A program made the translations under genes and the position numbers. Below, piece after piece: positions 44,354 through 57,381 of a DNA stretch of 64,000 nt. The stretch covers positions 257,890 through 321,889 of the forward strand of contig JXTC01000172.1 of assembly GCA_002914845.1 (NCBI GenBank), in the 5' to 3' direction. Source of the DNA: Trema orientale (Eukaryota > Streptophyta > Magnoliopsida > Rosales > Cannabaceae). The notes beneath the pieces were generated by a model. That model searched no databases, was not told where the DNA came from, and saw only the letters and a list, made by a program, of their open reading frames with translations. Numbering within the stretch: position 1 is the first letter of the stretch; each line of letters starts with the position of its first letter.

Positions 44354-45147
44354 TAGAGGTGTTTATGGCTAGTTTAGCTGGTTTAAATCGTCAATCTATA
44401 AACCAAACTACATGTGTGGTTTGACCAATCTGCCAAACCATGCGGTCTATATTGGTCTACTTAAACCAGCCAGACCACACCTACATTTTGCGGTGCAGTT
44501 TGAGCAATTTCCACGATTTGAAAAAATACAAATATCAAAGTAAACATATTCCAAATAATGATATATAAAGAACATTTTTAACATAATATAAATATTTAAA
44601 CAAAAAATAACATACTTAAAGCTTACAATCAAATCGAAAATTCTGGTCATTTTAAACGTAAATTAAATCTAAATCGAAATGTAAGAGCAATCCTGAAATT
44701 TAGAATATCTTAAACAAATTACAACACAACTATAAATCTGAAGTAGGATAGCTTAATAAACAGTAATACATGCTACAATAACAATAAAGACTTCAAACTT
44801 CAACTTAAGCTTTAAGCTGCGAAAACAAACTTATATTACACATATAAAAAAAAAAAATGGGTTGACTAGTTATTTGATTGTTTCGTGGCCCAAAACTCAG
44901 TATATAACTAAATTCTAAAGCTTATAGCTAAAATATCTAAATCATTTAATGACAAAAATATAAATGTAATATATTCAACAATCGAACCACTTGTAGATCA
45001 ACCAAACCGCAAGTACGGTTTGGTAAGTTTATCAGACCGCGCAGTCTGAAAGGGGCAACTAAAACTGGCCAAACCACACCTACATTTTGAGGTGCAGTCT
45101 GGCCAGTTTCTGTGGTTTAAAACTCGAGTTCAGACTTTCACACCTTA
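44354..45147. mobile_element. Putative non-autonomous DNA transposon (~790 bp)
   Basis: The left end TAGAGGTGTTTATGG faces the right end CTTTCACACCTTA (weak inverted repeat). A 50 bp motif with CCACACCTACATTTTG and GGTGCAGT occurs near each end (about 44474 and 45078) in the same orientation. A target duplication was not found. Confidence 0.35.
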
Positions 45148-45791
45148 ACTGTTTCACTTTTGTTTCAATTCAAAAATCTTCTCTTTTTTAATAAGAAAAA
45201 ACGTAACATAATTAAATCTCTCAACATAACGAATAAAAAAAACTTTATCAGATAATTAATCTCACTAGTTTATACAACATATTGGCTACTCACCAAATTC
45301 CACCACACAACAAATGAATTAGTGACTGATCAATTATTAACTTCCACCTAAAATTAGAGGACAATAAAATAATTCACATGATACAACAAATTAATCACAC
45401 AAAATGCTACGGATATTTAAAAAAATTACAATTCATAGAAAAGGCCAAAGGCTAAAATGATAACAAAGAATCAAAGGCAAAAACAATCACAAAAGATAAA
45501 GAATAATCGAAATGAAAGCTACAAATCTCAGCTACAAAAGAAAATGATTTTGAGAGAGTGGGAGCAAGCAGATGAGCCTTGTCCTTCGAGCGTGAGAGCG
45601 CGGAGCTTCGACCTTTGAGTGAGAAAGCATAGGTAGAGCGTGAGCGTTGAGTGAACGTGGCGATTGAGAGGACAAGAATGCGAGAGAATTGGATGATATA
45701 AGAGAGAGAGAACATTGACTTGCTATTGCGGCAGGAGAGTGATGGGTGAGGTGTGAGAGACAAGACTTAGAGATGAAACCCTAGTAAACGC
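45148..45791. other. Spacer with a CT/GA-rich block
   Basis: 45452-45763 is open on the minus strand (103 codons, Ser/Leu-rich, low complexity). It starts near AACCCTAGGGTTTCATC-like leader sequence. It may be a broken 5' gene region; no family recognised. Confidence 0.35.
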
Positions 45792-46783
45792 TAAGGTAGT
45801 GTTTAGTTTAGGGTAATGGACCATGGAATAGAATACGGATTCCTAAAGCTTAGTTATTCCATTGTTTGGTTTGTCTTTTAACTCAGGAAAAGTAATTCTG
45901 ACCGGAATGATTTTTCATCCACTTGACAGAAATGTCTTTCTACAATTAAACCAGTGGATATCTCATTTCATTCCACCACAAAAGTTTACATGCCAAAATT
46001 GCCCTTTTGATCTCTCTGATAAACTCTCCTATGCCTCAATGCTTGTGGTCCCCGTCGTCTGAGCTCTGGCCAAAGTCGTTCTCGTCACTGGAACTCCAAC
46101 AGAATTCGTTCCCATAACTTGAACTCCAGCAATAATTGTCGTTGTATAACCTTTTTCATAGCTATCTCAGGCATCTTTACTGTCTGAGTTTGGGTTAAGA
46201 AAAATGCCAAATTGCAAAAAATCAAATTAAAAATGTCTATGACCTGCACTATTGAAGCAGTCCTCTGATGTGATTTGATTTTCATTTTATTTTTCATTTT
46301 TTTTATTTGGGGAAAAATAAAAAGAGATGATGATGATTAAAAAAAAAAAAGAAAAAAAAAAGATGATGATGAAATAGATGGAGTCTTATATTTACTAAAG
46401 TTGTTTTCGATTGAGATCCAATTTTATTTTAGGAACTCTTTTAAAAAAATAATTCTTTCTCCCTTTTATTTGTCATAATTTATCTTTCAAAATTCCTATT
46501 TTCATTTTATTACAGTATATTTATTAATCTATTCTCAAATGAAGGGGAATTTTTGTCAAGTAAAATCTATTAATTAATTTTTTTAACTTTTGTAATGTGA
46601 AGAGTAATCTACTCTATATAATATTAATTTCATTCCATTCTATAATAAACCAAGCATAATAATCTTGATTCAGGCATTAATTCAAAAATATCAACCAAAC
46701 AAATGAAACAATTTTCTTTTCCATTCCATTCATGTTCTCATTTCATTCCTATTACCATTACCATTCTTTTTCCAGTTTTGTTT

Positions 46784-49013
46784 TGTAACTAAATTGCAAA
46801 AATCCGGTTTTAATTAAGGGTGTGAGAGTAATTTTTGAACTAATAACAATTTGGTAATTCGAATTTTCAAATTATTTAAATAAAAATATTTGAACTGAAT
46901 ATAGACTCAATCAAGTGTAAGTTCATTTAGGTTAAAAACATAAATATTTTTTTAAAGAGAGGGACCAAATTAAAAGAATCTTTTAACAACTGTGGATATA
47001 ACTACATTTTTAAAGAGATTTTCAATCAAATCTAGGACTGCCATGTGTCCCGCAAGCAACAATGCCCCTCAACTCCCCTATAATTGCCCAAGAGCCCCTC
47101 TTCTTCTTCATTGGAAACCAAACAAGAGTCAAAACTCTGCCATCTCAGCCACCATCGCATTGTTGCTCCGAATGCCAGATGCACTAGCCTACCCTCTTCC
47201 CCACTCGCAGCGTCAGTAGCCTCGCCTCTCACCGAGCTCGGACACCGAAGCTACGAGATCCCAAAGTTTTCTCCTGTAGTTCGGTTTTTTGGTCACAGAG
47301 CTCTGTCTGACATCCTAAGCTCACACCGCTGGCACTTGTAGCTTTGTCTCGTCATTGCCGTCAGTTTCTTACCAGTTTCAGCCGTCAATTCGCCGCCAAT
47401 AAGAATTTCTCTGATTTGGCCATTTTCAAAGAGTTTGTAGCATTTTTAAAATTATTTTTGTAAAATAGTTATTTTGCTCGAAATAAATATATAGCATTGT
47501 AGAGGACAAAAAATCATGAATAATGATGGTTATTAGGCATTGAAATGATATCCAGAAGTGTGTTAATTTTCGAATTGAAAAGCTAGGCGTTTTACAAATA
47601 AATTCCAACAAGAGACTTTTTTGTAATTCTCGAATTTAAAGTCTGTTTAAGGGTCAGGACCTCGAAACTGAATTCTGATTTCGAATTTGGACTCAGTGAG
47701 GTCGAAAGACGAACTTTGATTTAAAAAAAAAAATCGATATATTTTGAACTAGCACGAAAATTGAGGTATGAAGCCTTTGAATAGTGTTATTTTGTGTGTC
47801 ACAAGTCGGGTCTCGTCCCCAGATCTAAATTTGATAAATTATATATCTAACCTAGCTATTTTGGACACCAGGAATGCAGGTGGTGATATCTGTTTTTCCA
47901 TTTGAGGCTCCATTGGAAAAGTCAATTTTTAAAGTGAGCTTACGGGAATCCTAAAACGATTGTCTGAGTACCCAAGTGGCGAACGGAAAATTCTTCGACC
48001 GTCGTTAGCATGATATAACTATCATCTCAAGGTAGGAATTTAATTGCCTAGTTTTATACTTATTTTGATCTATAATTGCATTATAATTGATTTATGAAAA
48101 ATCGTGAATTTTACGATGGTTTGAAAATATGGAAACACGTTAGATTATACTGAAATTAGATTGTGTGATTTTTGTATATATTTTTAAATTGTGATTATGG
48201 GGTAATACAGCAATGTGCTGCCTATGTTACAGTAAATCCCAGAATAATGCTAAGTGGGATTTTAAAGCATGATTTGATTTATTCTTGGATGTATGATTAT
48301 TGTGAACTATTACATATTGTACATACCATAGGATCACACACTTAAGTTCCATTATTGTATCGGTAGATTAGATCGCTGGCAAGTTATTGTGCACTAGGTG
48401 AAAGACCTAAGCCCATGTGTAGGTATTTGTTGACACACTTCCGAGTAGTGTCAGGATATGCTTTTGGTTTTGGTTTTGGTTTTAGTTTTGATTTTGAATA
48501 TGTGATTATTCTTGATCTCAAGTATTTTATAAACTTGGTTTATAAATAGAATTTGGAAAAGTACTAACAATATAGGTTTGAGAAATTACATCCATTCGAA
48601 AAGGTAATTGAATTCCTACTGAGCATGTAAATATTCACCCTTTATTTTTTTCCTCTCAGGCAGTGCTCAATGTAATCTTGGAGATTTGAGAGTAGAGTAA
48701 AGAGGAGCTCGCTAATGATGTAAATAATTGTTAACTATGCAAAATACTACTGTTTAAACTTCTTAGCTTGTAATAATATTAAGAGCTCGTATCACAGATT
48801 TGGTCTGTATAATTATTCTGCCTAAACTGTGAGGATGATGATGAAACATGGTTTTATTTTATAAATTTTATTATCAAAATTCATCTAACGATGGTCGCAA
48901 AAATGTAGGAATTTTAATTTGAAAACTATTTTACAAATTTTTCTAGAATAACTATTGAATTATCATTTATGAAATTCCCTTTCTGCCACTGGCTCCGAGT
49001 TTGGGTCGTGACA
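46784..49013 (+). mobile_element. 5' LTR of the Tekay-type element
   Basis: It matches 54112-56383 throughout (for example CTATAATTGCCCAAGAGCCC and GGATCACACACTTA) and ends TTGGGTCGTGACA. It lacks about 90 bp present in the right LTR near 55690-55790. GGTTTTGGTTTT runs lie at 48464-48495. Confidence 0.85.
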
Positions 49014-51720
49014 GAAAAGTTTAGTATCAGTGTGGATGTTTATCTATCTAGGATATGACACCATTAGATTAGATTGTAATTATTTTTTCAAAAAAAAAAA
49101 GTGCATAATTGTCTCACTAACACTTTGGCATATTAATACAAACTAGTAAGATGTGTCCAAGAAGAAGAGTACCGAAGCAAGAGCCAAGAACTGAAATTCT
49201 TCCACCACAACAATAAATTCTTGATCTTTTAGTAGATCTATATGATGCCCTACGTACAATACTGGGGCTAAGAGCTGAACAAAACCCCAAAGCTCGACAA
49301 GCAAGCCTTTTCAAAGATTTTATCAAGCTAAATCCGCTGTCATTTGATGGTAAACCTAACCCCACTGCAGCTAAGAGATAGCTTAAAGACATTAAGAGGA
49401 TCTTTACGACCATTGGGACACCAACTGAGTTCCAAATAGTCTTTGCCACCTTTAAACTCACTGATGGATCTGTCAACTGGTGGAGATGATTAAATTGTCA
49501 CGACAAGAAACTGACATGAACTGGAGTACCTTTGAGGGAATGTTCAGAGATCACTATGCAAATGCTAATCATAAGGTTACTATGATTAGGGAGTATGAAT
49601 GAGTTAAATAAGGTGATATGACTGTGAATAAGTACTATATCTGATTCATAGAGTTAGCATATTACACCCATGCACCTGGGATAGACTATACTCTTCAGAT
49701 TGTCAAGTTTATGGAAACCTTAAGACCAACCATCCTAGAAAAGACCGTGACTCAGCTTTTTGACAACCTTGTTGATCAAGTTGCTGTAACACAAAAAGTT
49801 GGAGCCATACTTGATAACAAGTCAACTATGAGGGTGTTGGAATAATGTTCTCTAAAGCAGTTTATTATTTCGACATTATAAATAATTTATTATCTGATTA
49901 TTTATTATCTATTTGTTGTTAATAAATTCCATGTTATGAATTTTATTTCATTTATGTCCCATTGATATACATGTGATGTGTATGTTTATCTTATGCAAAC
50001 ATCTAAAAGATTCTGAGATATATAATGAGTAATAAAGAATTACTCGTATGATGAGTTCATATGTGAGAGACATTATATTCTTTATTTCATTATGTCTAAA
50101 TTAAATTGTTCGCATTCTGCATATTGAAGATGGAATACTTTACTATGCCATATAATATAGTGTTATTTATTTAATTAATGAAGTCTCCAATTATCGAAGT
50201 GAGTCTTCGAATAGAAACACTAATGTGTTATAAGAAAGTTATAACAGCATCGAACAGGACCTAGTAAATTAGAATTTGAGGTTAAGTGCCGTAACTCAAA
50301 TTTCTATTTTCACTAATCTAGCATTATTGTAGAAGAACTTAATCCTAGTGATTAACGAACTTACTTTCATGTGTTTTGTCTTTTTGAGTTACTAGAGGAC
50401 TAGTTCCGATTTATGGTTCGAACTCTGGTATCTTGGAAGATAAGGTATATGAAATGTGTAGAACGTTTTTCATGATGGACACCATGCATATGATGTCACT
50501 TTGAGTTTTTTCAAGTACTTGGATAATATAAACCAGGGCCCCGGTATTCACTATGTGAATTTGACTATGTTGGTATAAGCAGATACAAACACCGTAGTCA
50601 ATTATTATCCATTAGATGAAAAATGGCAACTCAAAGGTAAATATGTACTAAGAGGTAATACGGTAATTTTACCCTACTAGTACGACATTGCACAGGGGAT
50701 ATGTCTGCAGGTATAGAATATGCTAAATGGATCAAGCTAATTAATTGTTAATAAACTTCACAGAAAATAAAAATTGCATTTAGTCCAAGAGTTCAATATT
50801 GGGCCTATAGTGGTATGCCCTTATATTAATGGATAAGACCCAATCATAATTAAGAGTTAATTAAGATAGTAAGTATATGGTCCATTCGAGCTTGGGGTTT
50901 ATGGATCTGTCTAGTCCTCTGTCCAGCTTAAATTAAAGCCAATAGTTATTTGATAAACAGTTGAGCCCAACAAGCCCATTAAGGGTTTACTAATCTCTCT
51001 ATATATATAGTTAAGAGAAAAGTTCGCTGACTGTATAATTAAGTGTTACACGTGAAACACCCCTAGAGAAGAGAGTGTCACACGAAAACCAGAGAGAGGA
51101 AAAGCAGAGAAAAATTGGCCACGCTAGGGGATTCACTGTCCTTGGTATTACGTCCATCCCGGAGGAATCGATTCTAGGAGATTGTCTTCTTGTTCATCTG
51201 CGAATCTCTTTGTTGGGAATCAAGAAGATGACCACCCACCAGATCAATCAAATGGCTTTTGATAATAGTCGGGAAGACGAGAAGGTTGTAGAGCGAATCC
51301 GGGTATTGTTCTTGCCTAGATCAAGAGTTAATTTATGTTAGATCACGATCCGAAAAGTTTTGTAAATAGAAAAATTTTAAACGACCAATTCCGCTGCATT
51401 TCTTGATTTTACAAAATTATGGTGTTCTTGAAAATGATTTTATAAAAATATTTACCGAGAATTTATTCTAGTAAACACCAGCAGAGGGAAAAGTCGAGGA
51501 ATAAGAGTAACGACAGGAAGGCCAACAAGAGAAATCAAGGGCAGTGGCAAACACAGAATTCTCAAGGCAGTAGTTTTTCAGGGAAAGGTCGATTTGGCCT
51601 ATAAAGATGTTTTAACTGTAGCTAGTAGAGCCACCAGAAGAATCATGTCCTTTCCGCCAACAGAAGCCAACATTATCTCAAGGCAGACCACAAGGAAGTT
51701 AGAGTGTCTCTGTACCATTT
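49014..51720 (+). pseudogene. Gag of the Tekay-type element, split by a solo LTR
   Basis: Across 49300-49834 the plus strand carries KLNPLSFDGKPNPTAAKR, LKDIKRIFTTIGTPTEFQIV, FATFKLTDGSVNWW, FRDHYANANHKVTMIREYE and DQVAVTQKVGAILDNKS, typical of chromovirus capsid. Several stops occur. After the solo LTR (49835-51483), basic sequence and a zinc-knuckle remnant (CFNC..., SHQKN) follow to about 51720. Gag is inactive. Confidence 0.75.
49835..51483 (+). mobile_element. Solo Copia-type LTR (1649 bp)
   Basis: The ends are TGTTGGAATAATG and ACACCAGCA. A perfect 5 bp duplication GAGGG flanks it (49830-49834 and 51484-51488). CTATATATATAG near 50998-51009 is a likely TATA box. The open frame 51075-51341 inside shows no known domain and is probably chance. 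Confidence 0.83.
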
Positions 51721-51999
51721 CATAGTAATCAAATAAGACTAGTACAAGCCTAGAGCCAGTCCCAAGCATTCAACTCTTCTCCTTACCAGCAACCTTATAG
51801 TTCTCAGTACCAGCGCCAGTACAGACTACAAGATTTAGGCTACAATCAGAGTTTCCAAACTCCGCAAGCTTCTGAGAATCAAGGAGGAAGCGGATACACC
51901 AGCATCGGTTCAGGAGCTAATGGCAACTGACCCGGTCAGAGGAAAGGGAACAAATGAAAAGACAGAGTTTCTAATCAAAGGAAAAGACAAAATTTCTAG

Positions 52000-52360
52000 T
52001 CAAATTTTTACTATTACAAGATTAGAAGATGCTCGTGATCACACCGGCAAAGGAGTCATTGATGGTATGATTCTCATTTTACACTCTTGGGCTTATATTT
52101 TATTTAACACTTGTGCTTCCCATTATTTTATATCCCTATTGTTTGCTCAATTGTAACATCAATGGATGGAATAGCTGATATTTCTATTGTATGCCATGAT
52201 TGTCTAGTTATGATCGACAATAGAATATTATTAGTGGATTTGATTATATTGCCTTTGTAACAAGTTGATGTAATTCTTAGTATGGATTGATTATTCAAAT
52301 ATCAAGCTACAGTTGATTATTTTGACAAGAAAGTTACTCTTTATCTAGAGGATGGGTAAG
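52000..52360 (+). pseudogene. Protease of the Tekay-type element
   Basis: Reads DGMILILHSWAYILFNTCAS then HYFISLLFAQL, where the usual motif is LFDTGASHSFIS; the catalytic Asp is now Asn. A later segment YQATVDYFDKKVTLYLEDG fits the region after protease. Several stops separate them. Confidence 0.7.
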
Positions 52361-52740
52361 TTCATTTGAATCCTTTGAAATCTAATCTGATTTTGAAAGT
52401 ATGCATAGGTGATAGGAAGAAACTTGAGTGTTATGGGAATTTGTTTGCCATTAGTGGTGAGATAGGGAATGCCGATCAACACCCCTGGATATCAATGGTT
52501 AGCTTTGAGTAGAAAACCTCATGGTATATTAGCTGCACTTATATTTCAGGATTGGAAGAATTTAGTGGCAATTGGTGACTATAATCTGCAGTACTTCGAG
52601 ACTAAGAAAGCTGCTTATCTTAGTAATATTGTTGCCACTTCATCACTTCTCCAAATAATACAGCAAATTCAATGGTAAGATCAAAAGTTAAGAATGATCT
52701 GGAATCAACTCCAGAATAGTAAATAGTTGGATGGTTAGAG
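52361..52740 (+). pseudogene. Junction left by the RT deletion
   Basis: After the protease tail the sequence jumps to ADQHPWISMV / LSRKPHGILAALIF-like text (52470-52680), the stretch normally found between RNase H and integrase. The expected YRMAP, YIDD and RNase H motifs are absent. About 1.2-1.5 kb has been lost. Confidence 0.6.
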
Positions 52741-52749
52741 TACAAATAG

Positions 52750-54030
52750 AGAACGATTTGTACTTTTCAAAGGGAAACTAGTCGTAGCTAATGATCCTCA
52801 CCTTAGAGAAATCATTCTTACTTATAAATCCAAGTTTGTAGTATATCCTAGTAGTACAAAGATGTACCATGATCTGAAAAGACAATACGGATGGAAAGGT
52901 ATGAAATATGATATAGCTACTTTTGTGGTTAAGTGTATAACTTGTCAATAAGTCAAGGCAGAACACCAGAGACCAGCTGGACTACTACAGCCTTTACCTA
53001 TCCTGGAAATGGGATAAGATCACCATGGATCTCATAATGGGTTTATCAATAACTCGAAAGAAAAATGACATAGTTTGGGTGATAGTTGATTGGATGGCGA
53101 AGGCCGCTCATTTCATACTGATGAAGTATGATATTTCACTCAACAAACCTAGTCATCTCTACGTTGATAATATTGTTCGATTGTATGAAGTGCCTTCAAG
53201 CATAGTTTCTGACAGAGACCAAAGATTTATATCTAAGTTCTGGAGAGTTTTATAGAGAGCTTTAGGAATAAAACTGAATCTCAGTACAGCTCATCACTCT
53301 TAAACAGATGGCCAAACTGAAAGGACTATTTAGATTCTAGAGGGCATTCTTCGCTCTTGTATACTGGATTATGGTGAAAGCTGGGATGATCACCTATCAT
53401 TGGTGAAATTTACTTACAACAATAGCTATCAAACCAGTCTTGGCATGGCTCCATATGAGATATTATATAGGAGAATATCTAGATCACCCTTATGTTGGAC
53501 TGATGCAGAGGAGTATGTTACTCTTGGGCCAGAATTGATACAAGAGACTACTAAGAAGATCAACAAAATCAGGAAAAGACTTAAGGCTATATAGAGTCGT
53601 CAGAAAAGCTATGTAGATCCAAAGAAATGTGAAGTAGAGTTCGATATCGGTGATCAAGTATTCCTAAAAGTCATGCCAAGGCATAGAATCACTAGATTTG
53701 GAGTTAAGGGCAAATGAGATTATTGCTAGAATTTGGTTTGTAGCTTATCGCTTGGATTTACCAGCATAATTGAGCCAAGTACACAAAGTTTTCCATGTCC
53801 CGATGCTCAAAACATATATACCTAACCAATCATACGTCATTCAGTATGTGGAAGTGCCGATACAAGAAGATGTAATATATGAGGAACAACCAGCTCGAAT
53901 ACTGGGAAGAGAGCTCAAAGTACTTCGAAATTGGGAGATCCTACTTGTCAAGGTTCACTGAAAACACCATAAGGAAGACGAAGCTACTTGGAAGCTTAAA
54001 ATTGAAATGTATGAGAAATATCCTCATTTG
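52750..54030 (+). pseudogene. Integrase and chromodomain-like tail of the Tekay-type element
   Basis: The zinc-binding region shows HDLKRQYGWKGMKYDIATFV and KCITCQ. The core block 53025-53255 has MDLIMGLSITRKKNDIVWVI with the first Asp and IVSDRDQRFISKFWRVL with the second. TDGQTERTI carries the Glu. Then FTYNNSYQTSLGMAPYEILY (53400-53594) and the tail 53770-53961: QVHKVFHVPMLKTYIP, EEQPARILGRELKVLRNWEI and LLVKVH, the chromodomain-like region of Tekay/Del elements. Stops break it about six times. Confidence 0.82.
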
Positions 54031-54111
54031 TTTAACTTTCAGTTTGAAGTTATACTTTGATTCTTGTGTTGAATTTGAATTTCAGAACGAAATTCTTTCA
54101 TGGACGGAGGA

Positions 54112-56383
54112 TATGAAATTCGGCTTTAACTAAGGGTATAAAAGTAATTTTTGAACTAATGGCAATTTAGTAATTTCAAATTTTTGGACTATTTAAATAA
54201 AAATGTCTAAAATGAATATAGACTCAATCAAGTCTAGGTTCATTTGGGGTTAAAAAAAATATTTTTTTAAAGGGATGGACTTAGTTGAAAGAATCTTTTA
54301 AAAATTGTGACTTAACTAAAATTTTAAAGAGATTTCGGTCAAATCTGAGGCTGCCACATGTTCCACTAGCAACAGTGCCCCTCAATTCCCCTATAATTGC
54401 CCAAGAGCCCCTCTTCTTCTTCGTTGGAAACCAAACAAGAACAAAAATCAGCCACCTCAGCTGCAACTGTACAACTGCTCTGACTGCCTGATGCGCCAGC
54501 CTGACCCCTTCTCTAGTTGCCGATGAAGCAAACGTCCGTAGCCTCCCCTCACGCAAAGCTCAGACACCGAAGCTAGGAGAGGCTAAAGTTTCCGCCAACA
54601 ATTCGGTTTTTTGGCCATCGAAGCTCCATCCGACATCTTAAGCTCAAACTGCTGACACGTGCAGCTTTGTCTCATCGCCTCCGTCAGTTTCCAGCTGGTT
54701 TCGGCCGTGAAGTCGCCATCGGTAAGAATTTCTCCGATTTGGCCATTTTTCGAATAGTTTGTGGTATTTTTATAATTATTTTTGTAAAATAGTTATTTAC
54801 CCGAAATAAATATATGGCGTTATAGAGAACGGAAAATCATGAATAATGGTGGTTATTAGGTGTTGAAATGATATAAGAAAGTGTGTTAATTTTTGGATTG
54901 AAAAAGTGGATATTTTTCAAATAAATTCCAAAAAGAGACATTTTTGGAGTTCTCGGATTTAAAGCCCGTTTAAGGCTCAGGACCTTCTGACTCCGAATTT
55001 GGACTCAGTGAGGTCGATAGACAAACTTTGATATAAAATATCGATATATTTCAAAGTGGCAAGAAAATCGAGACGTGAGGCTCGTGAATAGTGTCATTTA
55101 CTAGAAACGCGATGGTAATGTCCGTTTAGTTATTTGAGGCTCCATTAGAAAAGTCACTTTTAAAGTGAACTTATAGAAATCCCGAAATGATCGTCCGAGT
55201 ACCCAAGTGACCAACAGAAAATTCTTCAAGTGTCGTTAGCTTGGTATAGCTACCATCTCGTAATAGGGGTTTAATTGCCTAGTTTTATACTTGTTTTGAT
55301 TTTTAATTGCATTATAATTATTTTATGAAAAATTGTGAATTTCGCGATAGTTTGATAAATTGTGGAAACACGTTGGATTATACTGGGATTAGACTGTGAT
55401 TTTTGTATATATTTTTAAATTATGACTATAGGGTAATACAGCAGTGTACTGTCTATGTTATAATAAATCCCAGAATAATGCCAAGTGGGATTTTAAAGCA
55501 CAATTTGATTGATTCTTGGATGCATAGTTATTATGAACTGTTACATGTTGTACATACCATAGGATCACACACTTGTATTTCAATTACTATATCATAGTAG
55601 TTTAAATCGCTGGTGAGTTACTGTAGTGCTAGGTAACGCACTTAGACCTATGCACAAATTTTTACTGACACACCTCCGAGTAGTGTCAGGATGCTAGGTA
55701 CCTCTGCTATAGAGGTATTACAGGGCTGTGATGGGAGGATGAGAGCTCACTTATATACCTAGCTGATATATGATATATACAATGATGTGGTTTTAGTTTA
55801 GGTTTTGGTTTTGATTATGTGATTATTTTTTATCTCAATTATTTTATAAACTTGGTTTATAAATAGATTTTGGAAAAGTACTAACTATGCAGATTGAGAA
55901 ATTGCATCCATTCAAAAGGGCAATTGAATTCCTACTGAGCATGTGAATGCTCATTCCTTATTTTTCTCCTTTTAGGTAGTGCTTATTATAATGAGGAGCA
56001 GAGTAAAGCGGAGCTCGTTACTAATTTAAATAAATAGTAACTATGTAAATATACTACTAGTTAAATTTCTTGGCTTGTCGTTACTAATTTAAATAAATGG
56101 TAACTATGTAAATATACTACTATTTAAATTTCTTGGCTTGTAATAATACTTATGGGCCCATATCACGGATTTAGTTTGTATAATTATTCTGCCTGGATTG
56201 TGAGGATGATGATGATACATGGTTTTATTTTATAAATTTTATTATCAATCTACGTCTAATGGTGGTTGCAAAACTGTGAAAATTTTAATTTTAAAACTAT
56301 TTTATAAATTTTCTAAAACAACTACTGAATTTTAACTTGTGAAATTCTATTTCTGCCACTGGCTTGGAGTTTGGGTCGTGACA
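54112..56383 (+). mobile_element. 3' LTR of the Tekay-type element
   Basis: Preceded by a weak polypurine tract (GGACGGAGGA). It ends TTGGGTCGTGACA like the left LTR. A 63 bp tandem duplication occurs at 56017-56142, absent from the left LTR. Confidence 0.85.
56017..56142. repeat. 63 bp tandem duplication in the 3' LTR
   Basis: The unit GTTACTAATTTAAATAAAT... lies at 56017-56079 and 56080-56142, with three or so differences. The left LTR has a single copy. Confidence 0.92.
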
Positions 56384-56394
56384 CAAACACCACT

Positions 56395-57381
56395 TAAAGA
56401 GTTGGGATTTTAGGCTTTTGCAAAGCGCTGGACTTAAAAACAATAAGTGGGCTGAGTGTATTTTAAATTTAATTTGGGCTAGATATGAAAGATCTGGAAT
56501 AAAAAAGGCCTATTTTATTACATGTCGGTTAGTTTGGTTTTAAGCCGACAGTTTTTCTATAACACCAAGAACTGAACCGAGTCGGCTGGTTTTCTTTTCA
56601 TTCAAACTATAATCAATCGTAAATGAATAAAAACTAGGCAGTGTTGTGAGGTTTGGTATGACTCAGCCAGTTTCTGCGGTGTATCAGTTATTTTAAACAT
56701 TCTTAGAAATGGATATTTAGCTACAATATTTTAATTATGGACATCCACGTAAACTAATTTAAAAAATTGGCCATCATCTTAGTTTTTTTAAAAAAAAATA
56801 CACATCAAAAGTACATAGTAAAAACTACAAAATAAGTATACATTATAATATATATATATAGAATTATTTAGAAGACATTTATCTGGGCAATCTAGTTTGA
56901 AGTCGAGCAAATTTTTTTTTAATCCGTGAACCAAATCGAACTGTTCAATTTGTTATTTTTCTAATTTATCACCGGTCGCAAATGTGCTACAACTACGCAG
57001 ATTAGTCTGATAATGACATACATAGGCCAACCATTTGTCAGCACATAGAACGGCCCCAATCTGGAAATAAAGTCATGAGAAATTTAAGCCTAGTACCAAA
57101 TTTTAAAACTTATTTTCATAAATACACATTTTAAACTTTTCTTTCAAAAATATTCGTTTTTATTGTACCACATTTTATATGCAAAATATGAGTAGTCCAC
57201 ATTTATAATATAAATTTTATCTATGAATATACATATTTCATATGTAAAATATGAATAGTATAAATTTACAATGTAAATGTTTATAACGGTTTATATTTTT
57301 CATTATAAATTTGACCTATGGTATACATTTTAATATGCGTCTCAATTTTTAGTGTAATTTTTATTCATGAAATGTAGACCA
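56395..57381. other. AT-rich spacer, no gene seen
   Basis: No coding region. Between 57110 and 57330 short phrases (ATATGAATAGTATAAATTTA, ATATGAGTAGTCCACATTTA) repeat, possibly part of an old MITE that hosts the next two LTRs. Confidence 0.5.

Larger units (their letters stand above)
46784..56383 (+). mobile_element. Tekay/Del-type chromovirus, RT deleted
   Basis: LTRs of about 2.23 and 2.27 kb (46784-49013, 54112-56383) enclose gag (49140-51700, interrupted by a solo LTR), protease (52000-52360) and integrase with a chromodomain-like tail (52750-54030). The RT and most of the RNase H are missing. The primer site region TTTAGTATCAG resembles the TTGGTATCAGAGC iMet site. The right LTR starts TATGAAATTCGG where TG is expected, so the start is approximate, and a 5 bp target duplication could not be confirmed. 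Confidence 0.8.
45795..56394. mobile_element. Harbinger-like MITE host of the Tekay insertion (tentative)
   Basis: The left end GGTAGTGTTTAGTTTAGGG and the right end CAAACACCACT are roughly complementary. TAA flanks both sides (45792-45794 and 56395-56397). Interior ends with GGAATAGAATACGG and CATTCCATTCATG resemble PIF/Harbinger MITEs. The chromovirus at 46784-56383 would lie inside, 11 bp from the right tip. Confidence 0.45.

Noticed and set aside
45452-45763. 103-codon Ser/Leu-rich minus-strand frame as a gene
   Set aside because: Low-complexity composition, no recognised family and no supporting exon structure; kept only as an uncertain spacer note.
47084-47341. Open frames in the GC-rich part of the Tekay LTRs as a host gene
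   Set aside because: The same stretch is present in both LTRs (47040-47400 and 54340-54720), so it is LTR sequence.
51075-51341. 88-codon open frame in the solo Copia LTR
   Set aside because: No domain, lies in the transcribed part of an LTR, and is probably chance.
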